From: Syntrophus sp. (in: bacteria) | GTDB taxonomy: Bacteria; Desulfobacterota; Syntrophia; Syntrophales; UBA8958 | NCBI GenBank assembly: GCA_025355725.1 | Contig: JANXZC010000095.1 | Coordinates: forward strand, 1 to 37,969 | Direction of reading: 5' to 3' | DNA: 37,969 nucleotides | In this document: positions 1 to 7,673 of the stretch, one piece after another | How the letters are laid out: each line of letters begins with the position of its first letter | How positions within the stretch are numbered: position 1 is the first letter of the stretch | Position numbers and translations under genes: made by a program | Notes under the pieces: model-generated | Seen by the model: the letters and a program-made list of their open reading frames with translations, nothing else | Told to the model about the DNA's origin: nothing | Database searches by the model: none

Positions 1-208
1 CCATGGTGATCTTCCAGGCCCGTGTTTCCAACAGCCGCTTTAATCTAGGCCTTTCGATCGCCCCGTCTTCGATGTATTTTTCCGCCCGATCAATCATGCA
101 CTGGGGACAATAGACTTCCCCCGTCTGACCGTGTTCATCGCTGCCATCGTCCACTAGGGGCTTGCCGCAACCCGGACAGGCTTTCCCCTGCTTATCCTGA
201 TCTGCCAT
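1..208 (-). CDS. Zinc-ribbon protein, 3' end outside the window
   Basis: The visible N-terminal 69 residues start at an ATG preceded by an AGGAAAGG ribosome-binding sequence, nine bases after the stop codon of the prepilin gene. They contain two CxxC pairs, CPGC at residues 11-14 and CPQC at 34-37, the pattern of a small zinc ribbon. After the ribbon comes a charged stretch rich in Lys and Arg, and the gene then runs out of the window. It is the last visible member of the pilus operon. No family-specific function can be read from this fragment. In similar proteins such a ribbon often precedes a transmembrane or protein-binding segment, but that part is not visible here. Confidence 0.75.
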   Translation of the reverse strand, partial: MADQDKQGKACPGCGKPLVDDGSDEHGQTGEVYCPQCMIDRAEKYIEDGAIERPRLKRLLETRAWKITM

Positions 209-217
209 CACCTTTCC

Positions 218-1084
218 TCACTTCTGCGCCACGCTCAGATTATCAAAATTAGCCTCTGTCGATCCCCAGGTCCGGAACCCCCCGGAACCGGAGGCAAAGC
301 TGCTGTCCTTGAAATCCATAATGGTCTGGTTGTCCATTTTTATGACGGTGCGATCCCCGACAACGGCAATGCTGATGTCATGGGACTGGTTGTAGATCGG
401 AAATCCCGTCGGCATGGAGGCGGTCTGGAAGGGGGCCTGTTCCTGGCCATTGATAACCTTTCTGACCACAAACTTGTTCCCCAGCCCGGGATCATACTGA
501 AAAACATAGCCACTGATATTCGATTTTCCGTCCGCACGATAATAGATGCCATAACCATTCCCCTGCTTCAGGACAGCGCTGGTCTTGATCTCGTAATCCT
601 TCCATGTGGTATCACCGAAGCCGATGCGATTCTCCTGGCCGGGTTTATTGTTCAGAGTGCCGTTGGCTACATTCCAATTCCCCATGAGTTTATTCAGGCC
701 GCTCTGACCGTCAAAACTGCTGGCATACAGGAAATTGGCCGTGTCCCCGGACGGAAGGGTGGCGTAATGGATGGAACAGCCGAGAATCGGCTGGGGCGTC
801 CGCTGCAACCAGACATAAGTGCCGCCGCTGGGGCAGGCCGGTTGGCGGCTCAGCAGTCCATCGTTGACAAGGTCGGCGAAGCTGGGGCTGGGAGTGTTTT
901 TCTCCATTATATAGGCATGCTCCGCCTTTTCTGTGTTATAGCGTATGGATAGACAAGTTGTGGCCCGGCCTCTTTCAAGATAAGCGTTCATTTGCGGAGC
1001 AGCGACGGCTAACAGGACCATAACCACCCCAACAACCACGATCACCTCAATAATGGTAAATCCCCTGCTATCCCTTTTCATCAT
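218..1084 (-). CDS. Prepilin-like protein with C-terminal LamG/DUF1080-like domain
   Basis: A class III (type IV pilin/pseudopilin) leader is visible: short basic MMKRDSRG, then cleavage before F with Glu at mature position 5 (GFTIIE), followed by a hydrophobic helix. A pseudopilin-like region follows with Cys-containing CPSGGTY and CSIHY motifs. From about residue 119 to the end (residue 288) there is a beta-rich domain that resembles LamG / DUF1080 (3-keto-disaccharide hydrolase-like) concanavalin folds: it opens ASSFDG, has W, GYGIYYRADG and FDNLSV motifs, and no obvious catalytic residues. The ATG at 1084 is chosen because AGGGAAAG precedes it; an in-frame TTG at 1108 directly abuts the pilB stop but lacks a binding site. 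Gene order places it as a substrate of the ATPase encoded just upstream. It could be a minor or tip pilin with adhesive function; that role is inference. Confidence 0.8.
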   Translation of the reverse strand: MMKRDSRGFTIIEVIVVVGVVMVLLAVAAPQMNAYLERGRATTCLSIRYNTEKAEHAYIMEKNTPSPSFADLVNDGLLSRQPACPSGGTYVWLQRTPQPILGCSIHYATLPSGDTANFLYASSFDGQSGLNKLMGNWNVANGTLNNKPGQENRIGFGDTTWKDYEIKTSAVLKQGNGYGIYYRADGKSNISGYVFQYDPGLGNKFVVRKVINGQEQAPFQTASMPTGFPIYNQSHDISIAVVGDRTVIKMDNQTIMDFKDSSFASGSGGFRTWGSTEANFDNLSVAQK

Positions 1085-1108
1085 TCTTTCCCTGTCCCTT
1101 TTTGCCAA

Positions 1109-3700
1109 TCAGACCGAATCGCTTTTTTCCAGAGCCCTTTTCACCCGCAGCAACAAGGCTTCTTTTTTTATCGGCTTCTTCAGATAATCCAGGGCCCCTA
1201 ATTCAAGGCCCTTGACCTCGTCCTCCTCTTCCGATCTGGCCGTAAGAAACATCAGGGGGGCCTTGATCCCCTTCTGATTGATGAGCTCCAAAAATTTAAA
1301 GCCATCCAGGTTGGGCATATTGATATCAGACAGGATCAGATCAAACCGTTTTTGGGCAAGCACCATCAGGGCATCGATCCCGTCGCCGGCTACGGACACA
1401 TCATAGCCCTGATTAGTTAGGATCTTGGAGATAAGCAACTGGTTGTCCTCGTCATCCTCTACTACCAGGATCGAAGCGGCGCTACGGGGTTGATCCGGCG
1501 TCTCTCTCCTGGCCTGTGTAGCCTCTTCCCCTTTGGAGGGGCTCCGGATCTCCTCCACGAGGACCTTTTCATAGACATCCTTCACTGGAAAGATAAGATT
1601 CTTCACCTTCTCAACAGCATGGTGGCTGATGAGATAGTCGCCCCGGTTGTGTATGAAGTCTCGAAACTCGGAGATAGGGATCCCGGCCCGGATCTTGCCC
1701 AGCAGCTCTTGATCGAAGGCGATGATCTCATAGATCCCTTCCCTTCCAAAATAGCCGTCCCGGCACTTCGCACAGCCTACGGGATGAGCGACACGGGGCG
1801 GGAGATCATCGGTAAAGGGACTCAGCATTGCTGCTTCCGCCGCCGTAATCGGTTCGATCTTCTTGCAAAAAGGACACAACTTTTTTAGAAGCCGCTGGGC
1901 GATGATGCCGAGGAGGGCCTCGGCCATGACCTCGCGAACCACCCCGAGGCGTTCGAGACGGAAAATGGCCGTCGTGGCATTGTTGGTATGGAGGGTCGAG
2001 ATGGCCATGTGACCCGTACTGGCAAAATCAACGGATATCCTTGCGGAAAAGGTATCACGGATTTCTCCCATATAGAGGATATCCGGATCCTGACGAACCG
2101 ACGATTTGAGAAGGGCGTCAAAGGTAACCCCCGCCTTTTCATTAACCTGTTGCTGATTGGCATTGGGAATCCGGTATTCCACAGGATCTTCGACGGAGAT
2201 GAGACTCCGGGATTTTGTATCCACATGGGAGAGGAAACTGTAGATCGTTGTCGTCTTTCCCGAGCCCGTCGGCCCGACTACGAGAATCAGTCCGTAGCGG
2301 CGCGTGGAGAAATCCGTCATCGTCCTGACTTGAGCGTCGGTCATGCCGAGTTCGCTCAAGTCCTTGGGTTTGGCAGTAGGTTCGAGGACTCTGATGATCA
2401 GACTTTCCCCGCTCGGCGTCGATGTCGTCGCCAGACGGAGCTTGAATGTCCTCTTGTTGACCGTGATCTCCACCGAACCATCCTGGGGCTTCAACCTTTC
2501 CGTGATGTCGATCCCGGCCAGGGCCTTGAGACGGGAGATGACCATCGTCCCTGTCTGCTTCTTCAAGTGAAAGATGTCTCGCAGGTCGCCGTCGATGCGA
2601 TAACGGACAACCGTTTCTTTTTCCTTGGGCTCGATGTGGATATCGCTCGCCCTTTCAATAACCGCCGTGTACAGAATATTATTGGATACATATACAACCG
2701 GCCGCTTCTCTATGTCCGCTTCTGATATGGGGCCCACATCTTCGATCACGGTGGTAGTAATTGGAATGTCAACCCCTTCCTCCTCCATGGGCTCCGGATG
2801 CCCACCTCCCGCCGCTGCGGAGGGCATTGTTCTCTCCTGATCAGGTTTTTCATTAAGGAGGCGACGAATGTGGGGGGGATCGGTTATGATCAAGCGCAAG
2901 AGTTGATCGGTGGGCGGATTTTTTTTCAGAACATCAAGAAGTTCCCAGTCAAAAGGATTACTTAGCAGAAATGCTGTGTTGCCTTCATCATCAAGTATAG
3001 GGATGACGAGATTCCAGCGGCAAAATTCACCGGGCAGCAGCTGGGCTTGTAAATTTTCGTAATCGACAACCGTGACGTGGGGCAGGCGTAGAAATTCCGC
3101 AACCACCTTGGCAAAATCTCTTTCCCCCATGCCGATAATACCCGCAAGGGTATAAAGATCAGCAATCTTAGCCTTTAACAGTCCCTGTCTTTCTGAATCG
3201 GATCGGGCAAAGCGATCCACAAGATATTTCCTGAATTTACCGAAATCGGGATGGAGGAGACGGCCGTCAACTGCTCCCGGAACAGGGGGCGTCTCTTCTA
3301 CAGATCCTTTCACGGAAAGGGCTATCGATTGGCCCACCAGAGCGAGCAATCCTTCTTTTGCCGACACTTTCTCCTCGGCATCGAAACCCTTCAAAGCCCA
3401 TCCCCTTACCAGTCCGTCCCGACCCTTATCAGCGGTGAGGGAAATGACAGGTTTTCCCCGCAGGGCTTCGACTTGATTGATAACATCGAGTATGTAGCGC
3501 CGTTCTTCTTCGTAAAAAGAGGTATCAATGAGGATGAGCACCGGCAGAGCATCCCCCGCCTTCTGCATTGCTGCAAAGGGGTTGACGGCCACAACCAGGA
3601 ACCAGGGGGCGTCGAGAAATATTTCTTTCAAAGCATCCCGCACCTCGATATCCGCAGAAATCACGAGGACACATTTATCTTTTTCTTCACTCATCACCAT
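1109..3700 (-). CDS. PilB/GspE-type pilus assembly ATPase with N- and C-terminal receiver domains
   Basis: This 863-residue protein is longer than ordinary PilB (about 570). Residues 10-130 resemble a receiver domain (candidate phospho-acceptor Asp59 in LILIDT, followed by SLTA near 87-90). Residues 150-290 are an MshEN-type N-terminal region. The ATPase core has Walker A GPTGSGKTTT at 476-485, an Asp box SVEDPVEY near 502-509, a Walker B region ending GEIRD near 545-549, and a His box STLHTNNA near 568-575. Zinc-binding CPFC (609-612) and CAKC (643-646) follow. Residues 742-863 are a canonical receiver: acidic pair DD749-750, Asp792 in SDINMP, Thr820, Lys in the KKP motif near 841. It should power pilin polymerisation at the inner membrane, with phosphorylation as a probable input. 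It starts six bases after the HPt gene with GAGGTGAC as ribosome-binding site. Confidence 0.92.
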   Translation of the reverse strand: MVMSEEKDKCVLVISADIEVRDALKEIFLDAPWFLVVAVNPFAAMQKAGDALPVLILIDTSFYEEERRYILDVINQVEALRGKPVISLTADKGRDGLVRGWALKGFDAEEKVSAKEGLLALVGQSIALSVKGSVEETPPVPGAVDGRLLHPDFGKFRKYLVDRFARSDSERQGLLKAKIADLYTLAGIIGMGERDFAKVVAEFLRLPHVTVVDYENLQAQLLPGEFCRWNLVIPILDDEGNTAFLLSNPFDWELLDVLKKNPPTDQLLRLIITDPPHIRRLLNEKPDQERTMPSAAAGGGHPEPMEEEGVDIPITTTVIEDVGPISEADIEKRPVVYVSNNILYTAVIERASDIHIEPKEKETVVRYRIDGDLRDIFHLKKQTGTMVISRLKALAGIDITERLKPQDGSVEITVNKRTFKLRLATTSTPSGESLIIRVLEPTAKPKDLSELGMTDAQVRTMTDFSTRRYGLILVVGPTGSGKTTTIYSFLSHVDTKSRSLISVEDPVEYRIPNANQQQVNEKAGVTFDALLKSSVRQDPDILYMGEIRDTFSARISVDFASTGHMAISTLHTNNATTAIFRLERLGVVREVMAEALLGIIAQRLLKKLCPFCKKIEPITAAEAAMLSPFTDDLPPRVAHPVGCAKCRDGYFGREGIYEIIAFDQELLGKIRAGIPISEFRDFIHNRGDYLISHHAVEKVKNLIFPVKDVYEKVLVEEIRSPSKGEEATQARRETPDQPRSAASILVVEDDEDNQLLISKILTNQGYDVSVAGDGIDALMVLAQKRFDLILSDINMPNLDGFKFLELINQKGIKAPLMFLTARSEEEDEVKGLELGALDYLKKPIKKEALLLRVKRALEKSDSV

Positions 3701-3706
3701 GTCACC

Positions 3707-4036
3707 TCAGGCCTGGTAAACGACTTCCAGCCGTTCCATATATTTTTTTAACACCTCCGTCTGCCTGACAATCTCTTCTCTATGCTCAATTTTTGCCGCC
3801 TCTTCCATCGCCCGGCCAATGTTGGTAATCTCATCGAACCCATAGCCGCCGCCGGAGCCCTTCATTTTGTGCCCGGTAGAGCGAATCGCCTCGTAATCTC
3901 CCTGATCGAGGGATGCTTGAATCGCGGCGATGTCCTTAAGACGATTCTCCAGATACCCAGGGATCAGATCCTGGAGGTCCTCATCCACAAAAACCACGAT
4001 CTTTTCTTCATGATTGTCATTTGTCTGGGTCGCCAT
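3707..4036 (-). CDS. HPt (histidine phosphotransfer) domain protein
   Basis: A small protein of 109 residues with the HPt signature H-x-x-K-G-S-G-G-G-Y-G-F, in which the His is the expected phosphorylation site, set within amphipathic helices. Such proteins shuttle phosphate between receiver domains. The start at 4036 is preceded by AAAGGAGG, a strong ribosome-binding site; an in-frame start at 4069 lacks one. Its stop is six bases from the start of the PilB fusion with two receiver domains, so those receivers are its most likely partners (inference). No kinase is encoded in this operon, so the phosphate source must be elsewhere. Confidence 0.85.
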   Translation of the reverse strand: MATQTNDNHEEKIVVFVDEDLQDLIPGYLENRLKDIAAIQASLDQGDYEAIRSTGHKMKGSGGGYGFDEITNIGRAMEEAAKIEHREEIVRQTEVLKKYMERLEVVYQA

Positions 4037-4073
4037 CTTTCTTTCCTCCTTTGTGCTCTCTACGGACATGTCC

Positions 4074-4102
4074 TAAATATCAAATATCTCTTTCCTTTAC
4101 AA
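4074..4102 (-). promoter_or_regulatory. Candidate sigma-70 promoter for the HPt-pilB-prepilin operon
   Basis: On the minus strand TTGTAA (4102-4097) is followed after 17 bases by TATTTA (4079-4074), 38 bases before the HPt start. The spacing is ideal and both boxes are partial matches. The region between the HPt gene and the upstream lipoprotein gene (4037-4138) otherwise shows nothing recognisable. Confidence 0.35.
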
Positions 4103-4138
4103 GGGGATCTAACCTTAAATTTGCCGCACACCCTGCCC

Positions 4139-5512
4139 TCAACGTCCCGTTCCCGGAGGCGGAAAGGAAATCTGGTCCGCAGGAACGATCAGGGTCATCC
4201 CCAGCAGATACCGGGCATACACCCCTTCCGATTGCCCTGTGCCATTGAATTCTTTCCCGGGATAGAGGGTCGTGATCGCCGCATGACCCACAATTTTCTT
4301 GCCCTGTTGTCCCCGTTCGCTCATCGTTTTGACACTCCAGAAATTGTGAAAGACCAGGGGTTCACCGTTTCGGGAGCCAATGTAGAGCATGATGTGTCCC
4401 TTCAGCCACAGGAGAGTTAGATAGGGAACCCCCCGGGCAAGGATCAGCTTCTTTTTTTCTGCTACGGAAAGGTTGGAAAGATCGACGTAGAGCCCACCCT
4501 CGTTTGCCTGGTCGGCAGAGTGCCTGGGGAGCCAGATACCGAAGGGGGCAAGAAGATCACGGATCATGGCGGAACAATCGCGGTTGTTTTGCAGCCCGCC
4601 CCAGCCGTAAGGTTCACGGATCATCTCGTTGGCCAGGGAGGCCAAACGACAGGGGGTTAAGGCGATGGGCCTCGTCATCGCCGTCTCCTTCAGTAGTGTA
4701 ACCTTACGCATTTCCGCCTGTCCCTGCTCCCCCCGTGCGGGCACGAGGATTTCCACGGTATCTTCACCTTCCGCCGTTTTCGGGAACATGGATCCCAAAG
4801 AGGCTCGGAAAAGGAAACCTTTGTCCTGATCATAAATCGGCGTTTTGTCCCGAATGACAGCGGCATGGGGTCCCTGCTCCCAGCGGTTGATAAATTCGGG
4901 TGTAACGGCAGCCAGTTCCTTCAAAGGCATCCAGCCCAAGGCATAACCGGTCTCAACCACCGCCCAGGCTTTGTCTCTGGAAACGTGGGAGATATATACG
5001 GGCGTGCCGGGGGCAATAGACGAAACCTGGAGCTTATCAAAAGAGCTGTTTATTTCACCGGTTAGGACCGTCCGGAAATAAACGGCCTTGGCTACGGGGA
5101 GATGACGAAGATGTGCAACACCGGTGGTTATCGCCTTTACGGACGCATTGGGATAAGACATAAGTCCGGCATTGGCAGCCATCTTTCCGATCCAGGCCTT
5201 ACGGCGCCTGCTGCTTTTTTTCCCATCCTGCGCATCATTTTTAAACTTCACCCATGCCTGCTCCACGTCAGTCTTCGAAAAACGCGAAGTTGCCTGGTGC
5301 CAGGGCATGAAAAAGTTTGTCCGGTACTGCTCATCCATCTTTTTTTGCCAAGTCGGACTCACCAGCGGACGCTCGCATTGCGCCTTGTCCACATAAGAAA
5401 AGTGATCCTGACTAAATTCCCGGATATCTCTGATGACATCCGGGTTGCTGTTGCATCCGGACAACCCGAGAGCGAGGAAGACCGCAAAAATAAGGCCATA
5501 AGGCATTGTCAT
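4139..5512 (-). CDS. SH3 / NlpC-P60 family lipoprotein (putative cell-wall endopeptidase)
   Basis: The N-terminus is a lipoprotein signal peptide with lipobox LSGC (Cys20). Residues 40-270 look like the SH3b-type and stabilising domains found in NlpC/P60 proteins of the YkfC type, including APGTPVYISHVS and GYALGWMPL. The C-terminal part is a papain-like NlpC/P60 domain with catalytic Cys313 in RDCSAM, His373 in KGHIMLYIG and a third polar residue, His389, in VFHNFW. These enzymes cleave peptide stems of peptidoglycan in the periplasm. At 457 residues the length fits the family. AGGTG lies eight bases before the ATG. It is encoded upstream of the pilus operon on the same strand, separated by 102 bases, so it may be transcribed separately. 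Confidence 0.88.
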   Translation of the reverse strand: MTMPYGLIFAVFLALGLSGCNSNPDVIRDIREFSQDHFSYVDKAQCERPLVSPTWQKKMDEQYRTNFFMPWHQATSRFSKTDVEQAWVKFKNDAQDGKKSSRRRKAWIGKMAANAGLMSYPNASVKAITTGVAHLRHLPVAKAVYFRTVLTGEINSSFDKLQVSSIAPGTPVYISHVSRDKAWAVVETGYALGWMPLKELAAVTPEFINRWEQGPHAAVIRDKTPIYDQDKGFLFRASLGSMFPKTAEGEDTVEILVPARGEQGQAEMRKVTLLKETAMTRPIALTPCRLASLANEMIREPYGWGGLQNNRDCSAMIRDLLAPFGIWLPRHSADQANEGGLYVDLSNLSVAEKKKLILARGVPYLTLLWLKGHIMLYIGSRNGEPLVFHNFWSVKTMSERGQQGKKIVGHAAITTLYPGKEFNGTGQSEGVYARYLLGMTLIVPADQISFPPPGTGR

Positions 5513-5552
5513 GATTTATGCACCTGTAAAAATCGAAAGATTTGGTAGTAAG

Positions 5553-5657
5553 CGACGGCTTCGTAAAAAGATCCGCAGACAAGGCGTACTTTTCGTACGC
5601 CGCAGTGACGAAGGATGCAGCGCAGCGCGGCATCCGGATCTTTTTACGAAGCCGTCG
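5553..5657. repeat. MITE-like palindromic repeat with perfect 22-bp terminal inverted repeats
   Basis: The left arm 5553-5574 (starting CGACGGCTTCG) is the exact reverse complement of the right arm 5636-5657. Between them are two further hairpins: GGCGTAC/GTACGCC (5583-5601) and GGATGC/GCATCC (5613-5635). The element carries no protein. A 10-base direct repeat ATGATTTATG occurs at 5511-5520 and 5658-5667, but the left copy is 32 bases away from the element, so it is not a clean target-site duplication. From memory, related elements with GACGGCTTCG ends recur in deltaproteobacterial genomes; this could not be checked here. Confidence 0.75.
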
Positions 5658-5744
5658 ATGATTTATGTAAACTTTTTCCCTGCATTCGGCAATCGATATT
5701 ATCAAGGGAGACCATTAATTATTTATAGCATTCTCGAAAGAATC

Positions 5745-5773
5745 TTGATAACATTACAGCCAAATAAGACTAT
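5745..5773 (+). promoter_or_regulatory. Candidate promoter for the CNB-selenoprotein-ferritin cluster
   Basis: TTGATA (5745-5750) and GACTAT (5768-5773) are separated by 17 bases and lie just before the GGGAGGTG ribosome-binding site of the following gene. The -10 match is only partial. Confidence 0.35.
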
Positions 5774-5791
5774 TTCCGAGGGAGGTGTTCT

Positions 5792-6277
5792 ATGGTTACC
5801 GCAAACATGCTGAAAGAATTTAATTTTTTCAAGGACTTTACGAATGAGCAATTGGAGAGACTGTCCTCCATCGCCACCGAGGAGACCTACGCAGCAGGAA
5901 GCCAGATGTATAAAAAAGGCGATCCGGCGCGAAGCCTTTACATCCTCCTGGAGGGGAAAGTGGTCATGTCCCTCGAATCCTACCTGGGACCCCATCGGCC
6001 GCCAATGCAGGTGACTGTGGATACCATCGCCCGGGGAGAAACCATGGGTTGGTCGGCCGTCGTTGAGCCTTACATCTTTACCCTGGGGGCTTTATGTATC
6101 GACAACACCAGGCTGTTTGCCCTCGATGCGGCAAAAATACGGGATCTTATGGATGAAGACTGTGACCTGGGCTACAAGGTGATGAAGGCCATCGCCAAAA
6201 TCATTTCCTCCCGTCTCAGCCACACGCGCATTATTCTGGTAGGGGAAAGAGGCCTGTCGCACCTGACGGAATACTGA
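5792..6277 (+). CDS. Stand-alone cyclic nucleotide-binding domain protein
   Basis: The 161-residue protein is a single cNMP-binding (CRP-like) beta roll: YAAGSQMYKKGDPARSLYILLEG near residues 32-55 is the first half, and the phosphate-binding cassette region is RGETMGWSAV near 83-92. The usual cAMP-contacting Arg and the E-A/S-A-L pattern of Crp are not clearly kept, so the ligand is uncertain. There is no helix-turn-helix after the C-terminal helices, so it is probably not a transcription factor. GGGAGGTG precedes the ATG. It is the first gene of a plus-strand cluster that continues with a selenoprotein 15 bases downstream. A role as a redox or stress sensor is only inferred from the neighbours. 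Confidence 0.82.
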   Translation: MVTANMLKEFNFFKDFTNEQLERLSSIATEETYAAGSQMYKKGDPARSLYILLEGKVVMSLESYLGPHRPPMQVTVDTIARGETMGWSAVVEPYIFTLGALCIDNTRLFALDAAKIRDLMDEDCDLGYKVMKAIAKIISSRLSHTRIILVGERGLSHLTEY

Positions 6278-6292
6278 AAGGCAGATGCAGCA

Positions 6293-6499
6293 ATGGAAAG
6301 CAAGGTACTGATTTACGGCAAAAGCGGTTGACCCTACACAGACCAGGCCAGGTCGGCTTATGGAACCCGAGCTGTCTATGTGGATGTGAAGAAGGAGGCC
6401 TCCGGGCTTCAGGAGATGTTGAGTATTACCGGAGGGAAGCGTCAGGTCCCCGTCATCGTGGAGGGGGAGAAGGTAACTGTCGGTTACGGCGGTACGTGA
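6293..6499 (+). CDS. Selenocysteine-containing glutaredoxin-like protein (UXX-star-type family)
   Basis: Reading from ATG 6293 gives a 68-residue protein if the in-frame TGA at 6329-6331 is read as selenocysteine (Sec13): MESKVLIYGKSG-U-PYT, then a conserved-looking C-terminal half with GGKRQVPVIVEGEKV and a final GYGGT before the real stop TGA at 6497-6499. The U-P-Y-T motif sits where glutaredoxins have CPYC, after a first beta strand (VLIYG). The pattern matches small glutaredoxin-like selenoproteins that I recall being named the UXX-star family. A SECIS-like hairpin follows the TGA (6343-6363). Without recoding only 12 residues would be made. A likely role is thiol/selenol redox chemistry in the cytoplasm. 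Its neighbours are a CNB protein and a ferritin-like protein. The ribosome-binding site (AAAGG, about 12 bases upstream) is weak. Confidence 0.88.
6343..6363 (+). promoter_or_regulatory. Bacterial SECIS element (selenocysteine insertion hairpin)
   Basis: Eighteen bases after the TGA codon, AGGCC pairs with GGCTT around a loop AGGTC (6350-6354), and CC/GG extends the stem below a two-base bulge. As I recall the E. coli fdhF SECIS, it has an AGGUCU loop at about the same distance from its UGA, so both the loop sequence and the spacing agree with SelB recognition. Confidence 0.75.
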
Positions 6500-6509
6500 G
6501 GCGTATAAA

Positions 6510-6528
6510 GACCCATCGTTGATGGGTC
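6510..6528 (+). other. Stem-loop between selenoprotein and ferritin-like gene
   Basis: GACCCATC and GATGGGTC form a perfect 8-bp stem with a GTT loop. No T-tract follows, so it is a weak terminator at best; it could stabilise a processed transcript or be partial read-through control. Confidence 0.5.
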
Positions 6529-6568
6529 GCCAAACCGGGAACATTTAACCATTCAGGGGGCAATTTGC

Positions 6569-7036
6569 ATGAAAAACAAGACTCTGGAGGCGATTCTGGA
6601 GAAGGCCATCAGGAACGAGGAAGAGGCCTTCCGGTTCTACATGGACATCTACAACACCGTTGAAGACAAGGTCGCCAAGAATACGCTGGTCTTTTTGGCA
6701 GATGAAGAAAGAAAACACCGGGGCTATCTGATCCAGTATCGTGACGGCGTATATCCGGAAAACGCCATGACCGTCTCGGAAGAAACGACAGCTAAAATCA
6801 AGGAATTCTCGGGCAAACACGACATCAAGAAAACATCGCAGGCCAAGGATATTTTTCTCGTGGCTGCCGATCGGGAACTCAGCGCCTACAACTTCTACAA
6901 AAAGCTCGCCGACATCCATCCTTCGGGGGAGGTCAGGGAACTCCTTTTGCGCATGGCCCAAGAGGAACTCAAGCACAAGGAGAAGATGGAATACCTGTAC
7001 GACAATACGGCATTCCCCCAAACAGAGGGGGGATGA
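6569..7036 (+). CDS. Ferritin-like (rubrerythrin-type diiron) protein
   Basis: The 155-residue four-helix protein has the ligands expected for a diiron ferritin-like site: Glu in NEEEAF near residues 17-19, EERKH at 46-50, Glu103 in DREL and EELKH at 132-136. It lacks the C-terminal rubredoxin domain with two CxxC motifs of true rubrerythrins. Family members act in peroxide or oxygen protection or iron handling in the cytoplasm of anaerobes. The ATG follows CAGGGGGC. It lies 69 bases after the selenoprotein gene on the same strand, which suggests a shared oxidative-stress theme (inference). Confidence 0.88.
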   Translation: MKNKTLEAILEKAIRNEEEAFRFYMDIYNTVEDKVAKNTLVFLADEERKHRGYLIQYRDGVYPENAMTVSEETTAKIKEFSGKHDIKKTSQAKDIFLVAADRELSAYNFYKKLADIHPSGEVRELLLRMAQEELKHKEKMEYLYDNTAFPQTEGG

Positions 7037-7123
7037 ACAAATTGTTTTTCTCCTCATTGACACGGCCTGAACAACCTGATAAGCACGGCGTCAATATTAC
7101 ATTGGGCAAAGGAGGGGTTGACA

Positions 7124-7672
7124 ATGAAAACCCTTGTTCCTAAGAAGGTTTTTTTCACCAAAGGGGTTGGCACTCATAAGGATGAGCTTCATTCCTTTGA
7201 ACGGGCCCTGCGGGATGCAGGTATTGAAAAGTGCAATCTCGTGCAGGTCTCCAGTATTTTTCCTCCGGGCGCAAAAATGATCTCCCGAGCCCAGGGGCTG
7301 CCGATGCTTGTCCCCGGAGCGATCACTTTCTGCGTCATGAGCAGGGCCTGCAGTAATGAACCCAAGCGGCTGCTCGCCGCCTCCGTAGGTTGCGCCATCC
7401 CCGCCGACAAGACATCCTATGGCTATATCAGCGAACATCACGCCTTCGGCCAGACGGAAAAGCAGGCCGGAGAGTATGCTGAAGACATGGCCGCCGCCAT
7501 GCTCGCTTCCACCCTTGGCATAGATTTCAACGTCGATGAGAGCTGGGACGAAAAGAAGGAAATCTTCAAGATCAGCGGCCAGATCATTCGCACCCGCAAT
7601 GTGACCCAGTCCTCCATCGCTAAAAACGACGGCTACACCACCGTCGTCGCCGCCGCCGTCTTCGTCTTCTGA
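7124..7672 (+). CDS. Pyruvoyl-dependent arginine decarboxylase
   Basis: The 182-residue proenzyme matches the PvlArgDC family, which decarboxylates arginine to agmatine for polyamine synthesis or acid resistance. The self-cleavage site is Ser43-Ser44 in [12 protein letters not shown]; Ser44 becomes the pyruvoyl group. Other family blocks are FFTKGVGTH at the N-terminus, [16 protein letters not shown] near 90-105, and a C-terminal [21 protein letters not shown] lies directly upstream of the ATG; an in-frame TTG at 7118 is too close to that site. Length is typical. It is followed at once by an alpha/beta hydrolase gene. The enzyme is common in archaea and scattered in anaerobic bacteria. Confidence 0.93.
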   Translation: MKTLVPKKVFFTKGVGTHKDELHSFERALRDAGIEKCNLVQVSSIFPPGAKMISRAQGLPMLVPGAITFCVMSRACSNEPKRLLAASVGCAIPADKTSYGYISEHHAFGQTEKQAGEYAEDMAAAMLASTLGIDFNVDESWDEKKEIFKISGQIIRTRNVTQSSIAKNDGYTTVVAAAVFVF

Positions 7673-7673
7673 A

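Noticed and set aside
5511..5813. Open frames through the palindromic repeat on both strands
   Set aside because: They arise from the inverted repeat itself and overlap the start of the CNB gene; no protein similarity is evident.
6293..6499. Reading the TGA-interrupted frame as a pseudogene
   Set aside because: The frame stays open and protein-like after the TGA, the TGA is at the redox-active position, and a SECIS-like hairpin follows at the right distance.
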